Assembly (NCBI RefSeq): GCF_011617245.1
Contig: NZ_CP050152.1
Span: forward strand, 992,001-1,056,000
Origin: Brevibacterium atlanticum
Lineage (GTDB): Bacteria > Actinomycetota > Actinomycetes > Actinomycetales > Brevibacteriaceae
Length of the DNA stretch: 64,000 nt
Direction: 5' to 3'
Positions 15,923 through 24,069 of the stretch are shown here, piece after piece (within the stretch, counting starts at the first letter, position 1; every line of letters starts with the position of its first letter). The notes below the pieces were generated by a model. The model did no database searches. It was not told the origin of the DNA and was given only the letters and a program-made list of their open reading frames with translations. Both the position numbers and the translations under genes were made by a program.

Positions 15923-17569
15923 CTATCGCGACGTGAATCGGGAACGCATCCGGGCCAGACGTCCGGGCGAAAGGATCTGCTGGGCAGCGAGGAACCCAGA
16001 CCCTCCTCCGAGTCCCGGTCCCGGATGGGTCGCCGCACCGATGTGCCAGACTCCCCGCACTGCCGTTGCATGGGCTGCGCCGGACAGAAAGGGCCGGAAC
16101 ATGAGATTCTGATCGAGTTCCGCCGAACCACCGTAAGGATCGCCGTTGACCGCATTGGGATTGTGCGCTTCCAAGTCAGTCGGGCTGATCAGATCGTCAG
16201 CGAGAATCGTCTGTCGGAACCCGGGCGCATATTCTTCGATCCGGTCGATGATGCGATCGACGAATGCCCGGCGAAATGACGATTCTGACCATTCGAGTGG
16301 CCCCTCGATCTCGCCCGCGGCGTCTCCTTCCGGTCGATACGGGACCTCCTGCAGCTGTACCCACAACGTGGCATGCCCAGAGGGTGCGCGGCTGGGATCG
16401 AGGACGCACTGCTGGCCGACGACCACAGTGGGTCTGCGCGGGACCAAGCCCGCTGCCGCCTCGGCGATGGAGATGGCGGTACCCGACGATCCTTCGCTGA
16501 GATGCACCAGTGGGATGTCGGCAAGAGACGAATCGCTCCATGGGACTGGGCTCGACAACGCGAAATGAATCTGTGCGGCCCCTTTCCCGCTGCGGAATCT
16601 TCGTGAATCAGTTGTCTGTTGGGAGACCCCGTCGGCATCAGCGAGAAGGTTCTGATAGAGAGCTTGCGGAGATGTGCTTGCGATGACTATTCCTGTGGTG
16701 ATGCGGCCGCCGTCCGTACGGACCGCACGGACGGAGCCGTGCGACGTTTCAATGCCTGTAGCAGTCGTGTCGGTGAGAATCTCGACATCACGGCCGCGAA
16801 GGAGCGAGGTGAATGCGGCGATGAAGTTCGCTGCGCCCCCGCGGACTACCGGCATGCCGAATCCGTGCAGAGATGCAGCGAATACCGGCACCATGATCCC
16901 GCCTGTCGCACTGTCGGGGCCGAGACCGGAGTGCAGCAGCCATGGTGTCCACAGCGCATCGACGTCGGTGCCGACGAAAGTCGATTCGAAGAGCGCACGT
17001 GCACTCGATGCACCGGAACGGACCAAGCCGAGGCTTCCCTTCGGCCCGAGAGTGCGCAGAGCCGTGAAGCCCGTTCGGGCTAAGGCCGACCACTGCGATA
17101 CTTCAGTTCCCAGCATTCCGAAGACAGTTGGGCTCTGTCGATCGAATTCGTCGAGCATGTCGAGGTAGGCACGTCCGTCCTCGCTATTGGTCAGACTCTC
17201 CGCTGTCTCTGCACGCGATCTGTGGGCGATGACGCAGCGCTGTTCGCCTCGGACGGTACCGACAGTGGCGGCCATGGCCCTGTCTGTGTTCGCATATTCA
17301 AGGCCGTGTTCATGCAGATCATCGCCGAATTCGGCATAACCGGGTCCCGACACGAACAACGGGTGCCATGAGCTGAATGTGTCGTGCACGAATCCAGGCA
17401 GAGTTCGCTCGCCCGAGGCGATGAAACCGCCGATCGTCGAACGGCTTTCGAGCAGTACGACCTTTCGCCCCGCGCCCGAGAGCTTGGCAGCGGCGACGAG
17501 CGAATTGATCCCGCTGCCGATGATGACGACATCGGCGTCAGAATTCCGGGACGAAAGAGGGGTGCTCAT
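15923..17569 (-). CDS. FAD-dependent NAD(P)/phytoene dehydrogenase-like oxidoreductase
   Basis: A 548-residue flavoprotein of the phytoene desaturase/amine oxidase superfamily. The N-terminus has ADVVIIGSGINSLVAAAKLSGAGRKVVLLES for FAD binding, followed by TIGGFIASGE and GFVHDTFSSWHPLF. The C-terminus reads GVWHIGAATHPGPGLGGGSGFLAAQQIL, the second FAD signature. Its ATG overlaps the stop of the monooxygenase-reductase fusion (TGATG), so the two are translationally coupled. It may oxidise an intermediate such as a hydroxyoxindole to isatin; this role comes from context only and the substrate is unknown. Confidence 0.75.
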   Translation of the reverse strand: MSTPLSSRNSDADVVIIGSGINSLVAAAKLSGAGRKVVLLESRSTIGGFIASGERTLPGFVHDTFSSWHPLFVSGPGYAEFGDDLHEHGLEYANTDRAMAATVGTVRGEQRCVIAHRSRAETAESLTNSEDGRAYLDMLDEFDRQSPTVFGMLGTEVSQWSALARTGFTALRTLGPKGSLGLVRSGASSARALFESTFVGTDVDALWTPWLLHSGLGPDSATGGIMVPVFAASLHGFGMPVVRGGAANFIAAFTSLLRGRDVEILTDTTATGIETSHGSVRAVRTDGGRITTGIVIASTSPQALYQNLLADADGVSQQTTDSRRFRSGKGAAQIHFALSSPVPWSDSSLADIPLVHLSEGSSGTAISIAEAAAGLVPRRPTVVVGQQCVLDPSRAPSGHATLWVQLQEVPYRPEGDAAGEIEGPLEWSESSFRRAFVDRIIDRIEEYAPGFRQTILADDLISPTDLEAHNPNAVNGDPYGGSAELDQNLMFRPFLSGAAHATAVRGVWHIGAATHPGPGLGGGSGFLAAQQILSPGRLARMRSRFTSR

Positions 17570-19296
17570 CACGACACCGCCGGATGATCGGCAGTCTCTC
17601 GGTACGCTCCGGAGTGGAAGACGAGCGGTTCTGCGCGGTCATGCGCGTACTGCTCTACCTCACCGATGTAGATGACGTGGTCGCCGGCATCATGGCGAGC
17701 AACGGTCCGGCATTGGAAGGACGCCACGGTTCCCGCGAGCACCGGCAGTCCTGCCGCACCCTCGATGATCTCCACACCGGCGAACTTGTCAGGAGCCGGG
17801 GTGGCGAACTGCCTGGAAAGAGCGTGCTGGTCACTGGCCAGGACGTTGATCGCGAAATGGGTACTCGACTCGAAATCCGCCAAGCTGGGCACGTGTTTGC
17901 CAGGGCACCAGAGGACGAGCGGAGGATCCATCGAGACCGACGTGAAAGAGTTTGCGGTCATTCCGACCTTCCGGCCGTCGGCTGTGCGGGTCGTGATCAC
18001 TGTGACGCCGGTAGCGAACTGTCCGAGCGCTGTGCGGAAGTCGCGCAGATCGAATTCGGCGGATTCGGCGCGAGCGCTCGCTTCGATGAAAGCGTGTGCC
18101 TCAGACACGTCGGACCACCAGGGGAATAGTGTTCTCGGATCGTCGAAGCCTGCGACGAGCGACGCGGCCAGCGACGGATGCGTCGCGGCGGCCGAGAACA
18201 GTTCGAGCTGGTGATTCCGCAATCCGCCGAGCAGAGAGTTCGTCCACGTGGTCGACCACTTGCCCCAACTTCTCCAATAGCCTTCGAACGTCTGCTGCTT
18301 CCACTCGTCATCGAACATTGCGCCGGACCGGATTCGTCTGATGATGGCGTCCGTGCAGTGCGCTGCAGCGAGCGCTGCATTGTTCGAGCCCTGGCCGGTG
18401 ATCGGGTCGTTGAGGATCACCGCATCGCCGATGCCCATGACGGTGGCACCGCTGGGAAGAGTTCCGACAGGATGCTTGACCGTTGGGGTGATCCGTCCGC
18501 GCAGCGTGGCCCCGCGATCGCTGAGCTCGCATTCCCCAAGACGAGCGAACTCGTCGGGGAAGTGCTGTCTGAGCACATCGCGCGTCCGCTGCAGATGTTC
18601 GTCGGGGTCGGACACGTCATCCCAGACGTCCAACTCCGAACCGGGGACTGCTTCGAAAACGAGCATCTGACATTCCTTGCCGTGCGTCAGTCCCGGGAAA
18701 GTGAAGAATTCACCGGACTCTGGCTTGTGGTGGAAGCGAATGTGGTTGGCTTCGTCATCCGCCGGCAAGGGCCGGTCCAGATAGGTCGCTGCGACGACCC
18801 TCTGTGGGCGGTCGTAGGGAGATCTCGCCCTGTCGACGGGGAAGATCTGTGAGAGCTCGGCTTTGCCGGTGGCGACGATGACGAGATCGTAGCGGCTGGT
18901 GATCTGTTCGAGAAGCCTCACACCCACCTTCTCGATACGGAAGTCGCCACCGCGCTGAGTGAATTGCGTGATCCAATCGGAGACCTTGAGCCGCTGGTCG
19001 ATCGACTGCGCAGGATGGTCGAATTCAGCAGCGAACCCGGTCCCAGCCCCGGTTTGCTCGAAGCTCATCCCCGTGATCTTCACTCCGGAGAGCTGCTGAC
19101 AATCGAGGCTGAGGTCCTTCTGCGCGGTCAACGCCGAAGCGAACATGCACTGCGTCGAAGTGATCTCCCCTTCGGCGACCTCTGCTGCGGATTGGTCAGA
19201 GTAGAGGGTGACTTTGATATCGGAGTTCTGCAGACCGAGCGCAAGCTGTGCCCCGGCTTCTCCGGCTCCGATGATGGCAATGTGCGGGCTGTTCAT
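17569..19296 (-). CDS. styrene/indole monooxygenase fused to flavin reductase (StyA2B-like)
   Basis: A 575-residue fusion. Residues 1 to about 410 form a StyA-type FAD monooxygenase: IAIIGAGEAGAQLALGL, QCMFA, HPAQSIDQRLK, GDAVILNDPITGQGSNNAA. From about 415 a flavin reductase of the HpaC/StyB type follows: FRTALGQFATGVTVITTR, GMTANSFTSVSMDPPLVLWC, FAINVLA. The same architecture is known from StyA2B of Rhodococcus opacus. It would supply reduced FAD for itself and for the adjacent stand-alone monooxygenase, whose stop it overlaps by ATGA. Such enzymes epoxidise styrene and indole; isatin genes nearby favour indole. Confidence 0.85.
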   Translation of the reverse strand: MNSPHIAIIGAGEAGAQLALGLQNSDIKVTLYSDQSAAEVAEGEITSTQCMFASALTAQKDLSLDCQQLSGVKITGMSFEQTGAGTGFAAEFDHPAQSIDQRLKVSDWITQFTQRGGDFRIEKVGVRLLEQITSRYDLVIVATGKAELSQIFPVDRARSPYDRPQRVVAATYLDRPLPADDEANHIRFHHKPESGEFFTFPGLTHGKECQMLVFEAVPGSELDVWDDVSDPDEHLQRTRDVLRQHFPDEFARLGECELSDRGATLRGRITPTVKHPVGTLPSGATVMGIGDAVILNDPITGQGSNNAALAAAHCTDAIIRRIRSGAMFDDEWKQQTFEGYWRSWGKWSTTWTNSLLGGLRNHQLELFSAAATHPSLAASLVAGFDDPRTLFPWWSDVSEAHAFIEASARAESAEFDLRDFRTALGQFATGVTVITTRTADGRKVGMTANSFTSVSMDPPLVLWCPGKHVPSLADFESSTHFAINVLASDQHALSRQFATPAPDKFAGVEIIEGAAGLPVLAGTVASFQCRTVARHDAGDHVIYIGEVEQYAHDRAEPLVFHSGAYRETADHPAVS

Positions 19297-20573
19297 GCGC
19301 GTGCTCCCATCGTCGATGCGGAATTGATGGGGGCTTCGGGTATCGCCGCGTCGAAAGCCGCGAGGTAGTCGAGTCCTTGTTCGGGGTCGAGGAACCACGA
19401 GCCGAAGTCGGCCGGATCGTCGAAGCCGTTGGCAAATCGATGAGCGATCTGCGGATGATCGGCTGCTCCGCGAAGCAAGGCGAAAGCGTGATCAGCGGGC
19501 GGAAGGAGGAGTGCGTTCGTCCAGTCGACTACAGGCTTTGCAACCGACCAGTAGCGTTCGAAGGTCGAGTGCATGAACTGCTCATCGAATGCGGCGTCAC
19601 CGTGGGCGATGATGGATTGCAGATAGGACTGTGCGCAACGAGAAGCGTTGTTCGATCCTTGTCCGGTGATGGGGTCGTTGAGGACCACGACATCAGCGGC
19701 GCCGAGGATCTTCGCTCCGCTGGGCAGGGTCGCGACCGGTCGGCGAATTGTGGGAGGGAAGCGGCCCTGTAGGGTGCCGAGCGAGTCGGTCAGCTCGACC
19801 CGGCCCGCCCGCTCCGCTTCCCATGGCAAGAAGGTTCGCAGAACAGCCAGGGAGGCATCGAGGTGTTCCTCGGGCGTCAGGCCCTTGAACCGGTCCATCG
19901 GGCCTCCGGGGGTCCCTTCGAAGACCATAATGTGGCAGTCCCCTGACAGGGTCGTGGCTGGGAAGACGAAGTATTCGCCGACTCCGGGGATGAGGTTGAA
20001 GCTCACGGCTTCGTACCCCTCTCTCGGTTCGAGTCCGTGCACGTACGTCAGAGCGAGAGCTCGTTGCGGAGCACTGAATGTGCTTCGTGAGTCGTCGCGT
20101 TCGAACAAGCCTGCAATCTCACCTTTCCCTGCGGCGACGATGACGAGGTCAGTCTCACGGGCATACGCCTCGAGTTCATCGATGCCGGCGTCGACGTATT
20201 CGATGGAGCCGTCTCGGCGAGTGAAGAGGTCCATGAGCGCGGGAAACTTCACTCGCTGGTCGACAGACTGAGCTGGAGAAGAGAGACGTGCAGTCCATGA
20301 GAACAGTTTCTCTCCTCTTCGGTCCGGGTCGGGCACGGTGAATCCGATGCCCTCGACAGGCGGGGCGTCCGGCCACAGGTCGGCTCCGACCTGTGCCTCA
20401 TACGACAGCGGCGTGGCGAACATGCATTGGCTGGAAGCTACGCGGGACGAGGCGATGTCTTCGGGCGTGCGGTTGGAGACCATACGGACTTCATAGCCGG
20501 CCTGCTGAAGGCCTAGGCCCAGCTGCAAGCCGTTCTGTCCGGCTCCGACGATGGTGATGGTGCGTTGTGACAT
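19293..20573 (-). CDS. styrene/indole monooxygenase oxygenase component (StyA1-like)
   Basis: A 426-residue StyA-family two-component flavin monooxygenase lacking its own reductase. It has ITIVGAGQNGLQLGLGLQQAGYEV at the N-terminus, SSQCMFATPLSYE, SSPAQSVDQRVKF, and ADVVVLNDPITGQGSNNASRCA. The fused paralogue immediately downstream, overlapping by four bases, provides the reductase domain, as in StyA1/StyA2B pairs. The likely reaction is epoxidation of the indole 2,3-bond, which rearranges towards indoxyl or oxindoles. It follows an SDR gene by 53 bases in one operon. Styrene remains an alternative substrate, but no styrene oxide isomerase is present. Confidence 0.83.
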   Translation of the reverse strand: MSQRTITIVGAGQNGLQLGLGLQQAGYEVRMVSNRTPEDIASSRVASSQCMFATPLSYEAQVGADLWPDAPPVEGIGFTVPDPDRRGEKLFSWTARLSSPAQSVDQRVKFPALMDLFTRRDGSIEYVDAGIDELEAYARETDLVIVAAGKGEIAGLFERDDSRSTFSAPQRALALTYVHGLEPREGYEAVSFNLIPGVGEYFVFPATTLSGDCHIMVFEGTPGGPMDRFKGLTPEEHLDASLAVLRTFLPWEAERAGRVELTDSLGTLQGRFPPTIRRPVATLPSGAKILGAADVVVLNDPITGQGSNNASRCAQSYLQSIIAHGDAAFDEQFMHSTFERYWSVAKPVVDWTNALLLPPADHAFALLRGAADHPQIAHRFANGFDDPADFGSWFLDPEQGLDYLAAFDAAIPEAPINSASTMGARA

Positions 20574-20626
20574 TGCGATTCCTTTGAGAAGTCAGTGGTT
20601 CTGAGCGAGTGAAGATGAGAGGAGAA

Positions 20627-21409
20627 TCAGTCTGCGGCCAGCAGTGGGATGGTCTCCGACTTCTGTTCCGGTCCGAGAGCGGAGTATCCGCCGTCGGCTG
20701 CCCAGTCGGCTCCCGTGACGACGCTGGCGGCGTCGGATGCCAGAAAGGCCACGACCTCGCCCACCTCGTTGGGGCGCCCGACCCGACCGGTGATATGGAA
20801 GTCGGCGGCGACGCGATCAGTCTTCTCGATGTCTCCGCCGCTGAGGTTGTCCATGATCGCTGACCATGTCCATCCTGGGCTGACCGAGTTGACTCGAATG
20901 CGCTGAGGGGCGAGGTCGAGGGCCTGAGAGCGCGTGACTTGCGCGATCGCAGCCTTGCTCGCGGGGTACACCCACCGACCGGTCTGGGCCGCCCCGGCAG
21001 AGATCGAGGTGAAATTCACGACTGCGCCGACACCGTGGGCAGCAAGATGGGGGCGAGCCACCTCGACGAGGCGGATGCCGCTGACGAGGTTGACGTCGAG
21101 TCCGGACAGCCAATCCGCACGGCTCGTGGCGCTGCCATTGTCGAGATAGGTTGCAGCCAGGTTGACGATGATGTCGAGGCGACCGAAGCGTTCGACTGTC
21201 TCTTCGACCAGAGCCACGAGTGCCGCATCGTCGGTGATGTCCGTCTCGGACGTGACGATCGGTTCCGCTAGGTCTGCAAGTCCGACGGAGTCGATGTCGG
21301 CCGCGACGACCTCGGCGCCTCTGTCGCTCAGCACCTGGCATACACCGCGTCCGATCAGTGTTGCTCCGCCGGTGACGATGGCCACGCGGTCGGCAAGTGA
21401 ATCATCCAT
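20627..21409 (-). CDS. short-chain dehydrogenase/reductase
   Basis: A 260-residue classical SDR: VAIVTGGATLIGRGVC (glycine-rich), an acidic residue after ADID pointing to NAD+, IIVNLAATYLDN (NNAG equivalent), Ser in NFTSISAGAAQTG, and YPASK catalytic Tyr-Lys. It is the first gene of the upper operon, before the two monooxygenases, with GGAGGAAAGAAGG upstream of ATG 21409. It could dehydrogenate a hydroxylated indoline such as an indole dihydrodiol or dioxindole. The substrate is inferred from context. A much longer upstream frame exists but lacks SDR sequence. Confidence 0.8.
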   Translation of the reverse strand: MDDSLADRVAIVTGGATLIGRGVCQVLSDRGAEVVAADIDSVGLADLAEPIVTSETDITDDAALVALVEETVERFGRLDIIVNLAATYLDNGSATSRADWLSGLDVNLVSGIRLVEVARPHLAAHGVGAVVNFTSISAGAAQTGRWVYPASKAAIAQVTRSQALDLAPQRIRVNSVSPGWTWSAIMDNLSGGDIEKTDRVAADFHITGRVGRPNEVGEVVAFLASDAASVVTGADWAADGGYSALGPEQKSETIPLLAAD

Positions 21410-21473
21410 GATCCTTCTTTCCTCCGAGGTTCGATTGGGTCGGTCCGAATCGGTCGATTGCCGAAACGGAGTA

Positions 21474-21485
21474 TGATTTCCGTCA
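21474..21485. promoter_or_regulatory. degenerate TGACG-N2-CGTCA-like site
   Basis: TGATTTCCGTCA, followed by CA, in the SDR/AraC divergent promoter keeps one full half-site (CGTCACA) and TGA of the other. It lies 65 bases upstream of the SDR start. Nearby, TCGGTC occurs twice at 21440-21460, the sort of direct repeat AraC proteins bind. Both assignments are tentative. Confidence 0.3.
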
Positions 21486-21574
21486 CACCAGTCAACCGGT
21501 GAGCGAATGCACGGTTCTAGCCACGAGGCGCTGGGTTTATCCGATTCGCGCAGTTCTGAACAGAGGAGCGGCAT

Positions 21575-22594
21575 ATGGCCTTGAGTGCACCGGCATCTTT
21601 CCCCTTTGCGGATCAGGTCCTTCCCGGCCGCCGGGTAAAGAGCGCTCAAGAGCCCGAGGAAGCGCAGCGCATCGTCGCGGAGATGTTCTGCGGACATGAC
21701 TTGGCTGTCCTCGATGCCCGACTGGGAATGCAGGTGCGTTCCTTGCAGGCGCACGATGTCGGGCTGCATCTGCTTGACTACCGCAGTCATGTGAAGATCT
21801 CTCCGCAGGGCCTCTCGGACTTCTACCTCGTGCAGATTCCGTTGCGGTCGCGTGCCTGGATGCGTGTCGGCTCCACGGAAGTAGAGTCATCGGTGACGAT
21901 GGCGACGCTGCCTCCGATCGATCGGGAGTGCCAGCTCGAATGGCTGCCGGATGCCGCTCATGTCATTGTCTACGTCAAGCGTTCTCGGCTGGAACGGGCC
22001 GCGTGCTCGAACTATGGATTCGAAGATCCTTCGAAGTTGTCGCTCGGCTACGGTCTCAGGCTCGATACTGATGCGGGGCAGTCGTTCCTCCGTGCGCTGT
22101 GGGAACTCCATGATGCGCTGGTGGAGACGGCTGCAGCCCCGAGCGCCTATTCTCTCTCGTTGCTCGTCGAAATGCTCATGGTGCGCCTGCTCGATGCGGC
22201 GGATCATTCGCTGTCGCGCTCGCTCGAGCAGTGGACCAGCGGAATGCCTGAGCGCGGGCGTACGGGCGCGTCCGCGCGAGTGTATCGACGATTCATCCGC
22301 GAGCTCGAAGCAGTTGAGACGGCTGACCTCAACGTCGCCGACATCGCGTCTCGTCTCGACGTGCCGGTGCGCTCGCTGCAGGAGCATGTGCGGCGCGAAT
22401 CGGGTTCGACTCCATCAGCGCTGCTGAGAGACGCGAGGCTGCTGAGGGCGCGGGCTGCGCTCGAGAGTGCTGATCCAAGCCGTTCGACCGTCGGTTCGGT
22501 CGCTGCTGCGGCGGGTTTTTATCATCAGGGTCGGTTTTCGGCTGAATACACTAGACGCTTCGGTGAGAGTCCTACCGCCGCGCTTCAGAGATGA
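21575..22594 (+). CDS. AraC-family transcriptional regulator
   Basis: A 339-residue activator type protein. The first 200 residues form an AraC-binding-like ligand domain (DLAVLDARLGMQVRSLQAHDVGLHLLDYRSHVKI). The C-terminal 100 hold two helix-turn-helix units (NVADIASRLDVPVRSLQEHVRRESG and VGSVAAAAGFYHQGRFSAEYTRRFGESP). Divergent from the SDR-monooxygenase operon, it is the natural activator of the upper pathway; AraC regulators also control described indole oxygenase clusters. Its 3' end overlaps the convergent thioesterase gene by 23 bases. Confidence 0.83.
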   Translation: MALSAPASFPFADQVLPGRRVKSAQEPEEAQRIVAEMFCGHDLAVLDARLGMQVRSLQAHDVGLHLLDYRSHVKISPQGLSDFYLVQIPLRSRAWMRVGSTEVESSVTMATLPPIDRECQLEWLPDAAHVIVYVKRSRLERAACSNYGFEDPSKLSLGYGLRLDTDAGQSFLRALWELHDALVETAAAPSAYSLSLLVEMLMVRLLDAADHSLSRSLEQWTSGMPERGRTGASARVYRRFIRELEAVETADLNVADIASRLDVPVRSLQEHVRRESGSTPSALLRDARLLRARAALESADPSRSTVGSVAAAAGFYHQGRFSAEYTRRFGESPTAALQR

Positions 22595-23039
22595 GGAACG
22601 GAGACAGAGCGGATATCCACTCTGCGGGCCAAGGGGACGATGCAGTTTCACCCTTCGCGACATGCGCAGTGACGAGTTCTCCACTGGCCGCTGTCAGCCA
22701 GTCGCTGTGTCGTGGATCCGGCGAGTCCGAGAGCCGGCCGCAAACCTCGAATGCGAAGGTCATCGATGTCGTTCCGATGCGATCGATCCACAGCCGCGTT
22801 CGTACGAGCTGGCCGAAAACCAGCTTCGCTGAGAAGTTGATGCTCTGGTGAACGCGCGGTGCCTCGGGGAAGTACTCCGGGAGGCGCGCTCGCCGCATCA
22901 TCTCCGCTTCTGCCGCTTCGACCCACCGCATGATGGACGAATTGTGATGGTGCCCGGCTGCATCGGTGTCGATCCACTGCACGCGAGAGTCCAATGCGAC
23001 GCCTTCGATCGGGGTAGTGGTGGGTTCTGCCTTCGACAT
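22572..23039 (-). CDS. 4HBT-type hotdog acyl-CoA thioesterase
   Basis: A 155-residue single hotdog protein. The WIDTDAAGHHHNSSIMRWVEAAEAEMMRRARL segment places Asp before a His-rich turn and long helix, as in 4-hydroxybenzoyl-CoA thioesterases. VHQSINFSAKLVFGQLVRTRLWID forms the next strands. It would hydrolyse an aryl-CoA ester. It is divergent from the isatin hydrolase gene and shares that gene's promoter region, including a TTACGAGCGTCA site. Together with the TesB-like protein it gives the cluster two thioesterases. Confidence 0.75.
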   Translation of the reverse strand: MSKAEPTTTPIEGVALDSRVQWIDTDAAGHHHNSSIMRWVEAAEAEMMRRARLPEYFPEAPRVHQSINFSAKLVFGQLVRTRLWIDRIGTTSMTFAFEVCGRLSDSPDPRHSDWLTAASGELVTAHVAKGETASSPWPAEWISALSPFLISEARR

Positions 23040-23128
23040 GAGCGGTCCTCTGTGTCTGATCGGATATTTCGTGGTCGCACTCTGGTCGACCGGGCCGTGT
23101 CCTGCTATATTCAATCTACCCGAATTGT

Positions 23129-23140
23129 TACGAGCGTCAC
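23129..23140. promoter_or_regulatory. TGACG-N2-CGTCA operator (copy 3, one mismatch)
   Basis: TTACGAGCGTCA differs from the 14441 copy by a single base and is followed by CAGACTGTCA. It lies in the divergent region between the thioesterase (start 23039) and isatin hydrolase (start 23257). It links these promoters to the FAH/RidA promoter nearly 9 kb away. Confidence 0.5.
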
Positions 23141-23256
23141 AGACTGTCAATAATATGCTGATGGAAGGCCAATCCGCTTGCGGATGAGCCTACGACATGG
23201 CAGTCGGTCAGTGACGCGGGCCAGACGCTGCTGCGCACTAAGTGAGGAATTCTCCG

Positions 23257-24069
23257 ATGTCCCAATCCAATGAAATCGCCAGCCCTGCCTCGACTATGGC
23301 TCACGCTCTGACGAGCGGGAGAATGAATGTCGTCGATCTGACGACGCCGTTGTCGGCAGCAACGCCGACGCTCGAGTTGCCGGACCCTTTCGTCAATCTC
23401 ATCGACTTCTCGATCGACTACCAGTCTGAATACGATGACAGGGGACCATTCTGGAAGCACGCCAATATCCATACAGGTGAACACATCGGCACCCATATCG
23501 ATGCCCCGGTTCACTGGATTTCGGGCCGCGGTGGCAAGGATGTCTCCGAAATCGAGCCAACGCGTCTGGTCGGACCTGCCGTCGTCATCGACTTCTCTGA
23601 ACGGGCGGCCGACGATCCTGATCTGCTCATCGACGTCTCTGACATTGCTTCTTGGGAATCGGCCAACGGCGCATTCCCTGACAACTGCTGGCTGTTGGTA
23701 CGGACGGGTTGGGACTCCCGCGGGCATGATCGCAACGAGTTCCTCAACAAGTACGACGGCGGCTCACACACCCCAGGCTTCACTGCGGAGTGCGCACAGT
23801 GGTTGGCTGAGCGGGACGAGATCTCGGGGGTAGGAGTGGAGACGGTCGGTATCGATGCCGGTGGAGCAGCCTCTCTCGAGCCGGCATTCCCGATGCACTA
23901 TCACCTGCTCGGGCATGACAAATATGGGTTGACCTCGCTGAAGAATCTGCAGCGGCTGCCCTCTCAGGGGGCCGTGATCGTCGTGGCGCCTCTGCCGATC
24001 GAGGGCGGGACAGGCTCTCCCGCTCGGGTCTTCGCTTTCGTTGACAGTACCGGCGGCGGTGCTCGATGA
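23257..24069 (+). CDS. cyclase-family amidohydrolase, probable isatin hydrolase
   Basis: A 270-residue member of the cyclase family (kynurenine formamidase/isatin hydrolase fold). The metal motif is HIGTHIDAPVHW, followed by GGKDVSEIEPTRLVGPAVVID. Later come LVRTGWDSRG and VGVETVGIDAGGAAS, and a HYHLLGHDKYGLTSLKNL segment near the C-terminus. Known isatin hydrolases open the lactam of isatin to isatinate using Mn2+. The coupled TPP decarboxylase, overlapping by ATGA, fits an arylglyoxylate product and favours isatin over N-formylkynurenine. ATG 23257 is chosen with GAGGAAT upstream. Confidence 0.75.
   Translation: MSQSNEIASPASTMAHALTSGRMNVVDLTTPLSAATPTLELPDPFVNLIDFSIDYQSEYDDRGPFWKHANIHTGEHIGTHIDAPVHWISGRGGKDVSEIEPTRLVGPAVVIDFSERAADDPDLLIDVSDIASWESANGAFPDNCWLLVRTGWDSRGHDRNEFLNKYDGGSHTPGFTAECAQWLAERDEISGVGVETVGIDAGGAASLEPAFPMHYHLLGHDKYGLTSLKNLQRLPSQGAVIVVAPLPIEGGTGSPARVFAFVDSTGGGAR

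Noticed and set aside
19293-20573. Styrene catabolism as the purpose of the StyA-like pair
   Set aside because: No styrene oxide isomerase or phenylacetaldehyde dehydrogenase is nearby, while isatin hydrolase and anthranilate-type genes are. Styrene is kept only as an alternative substrate.
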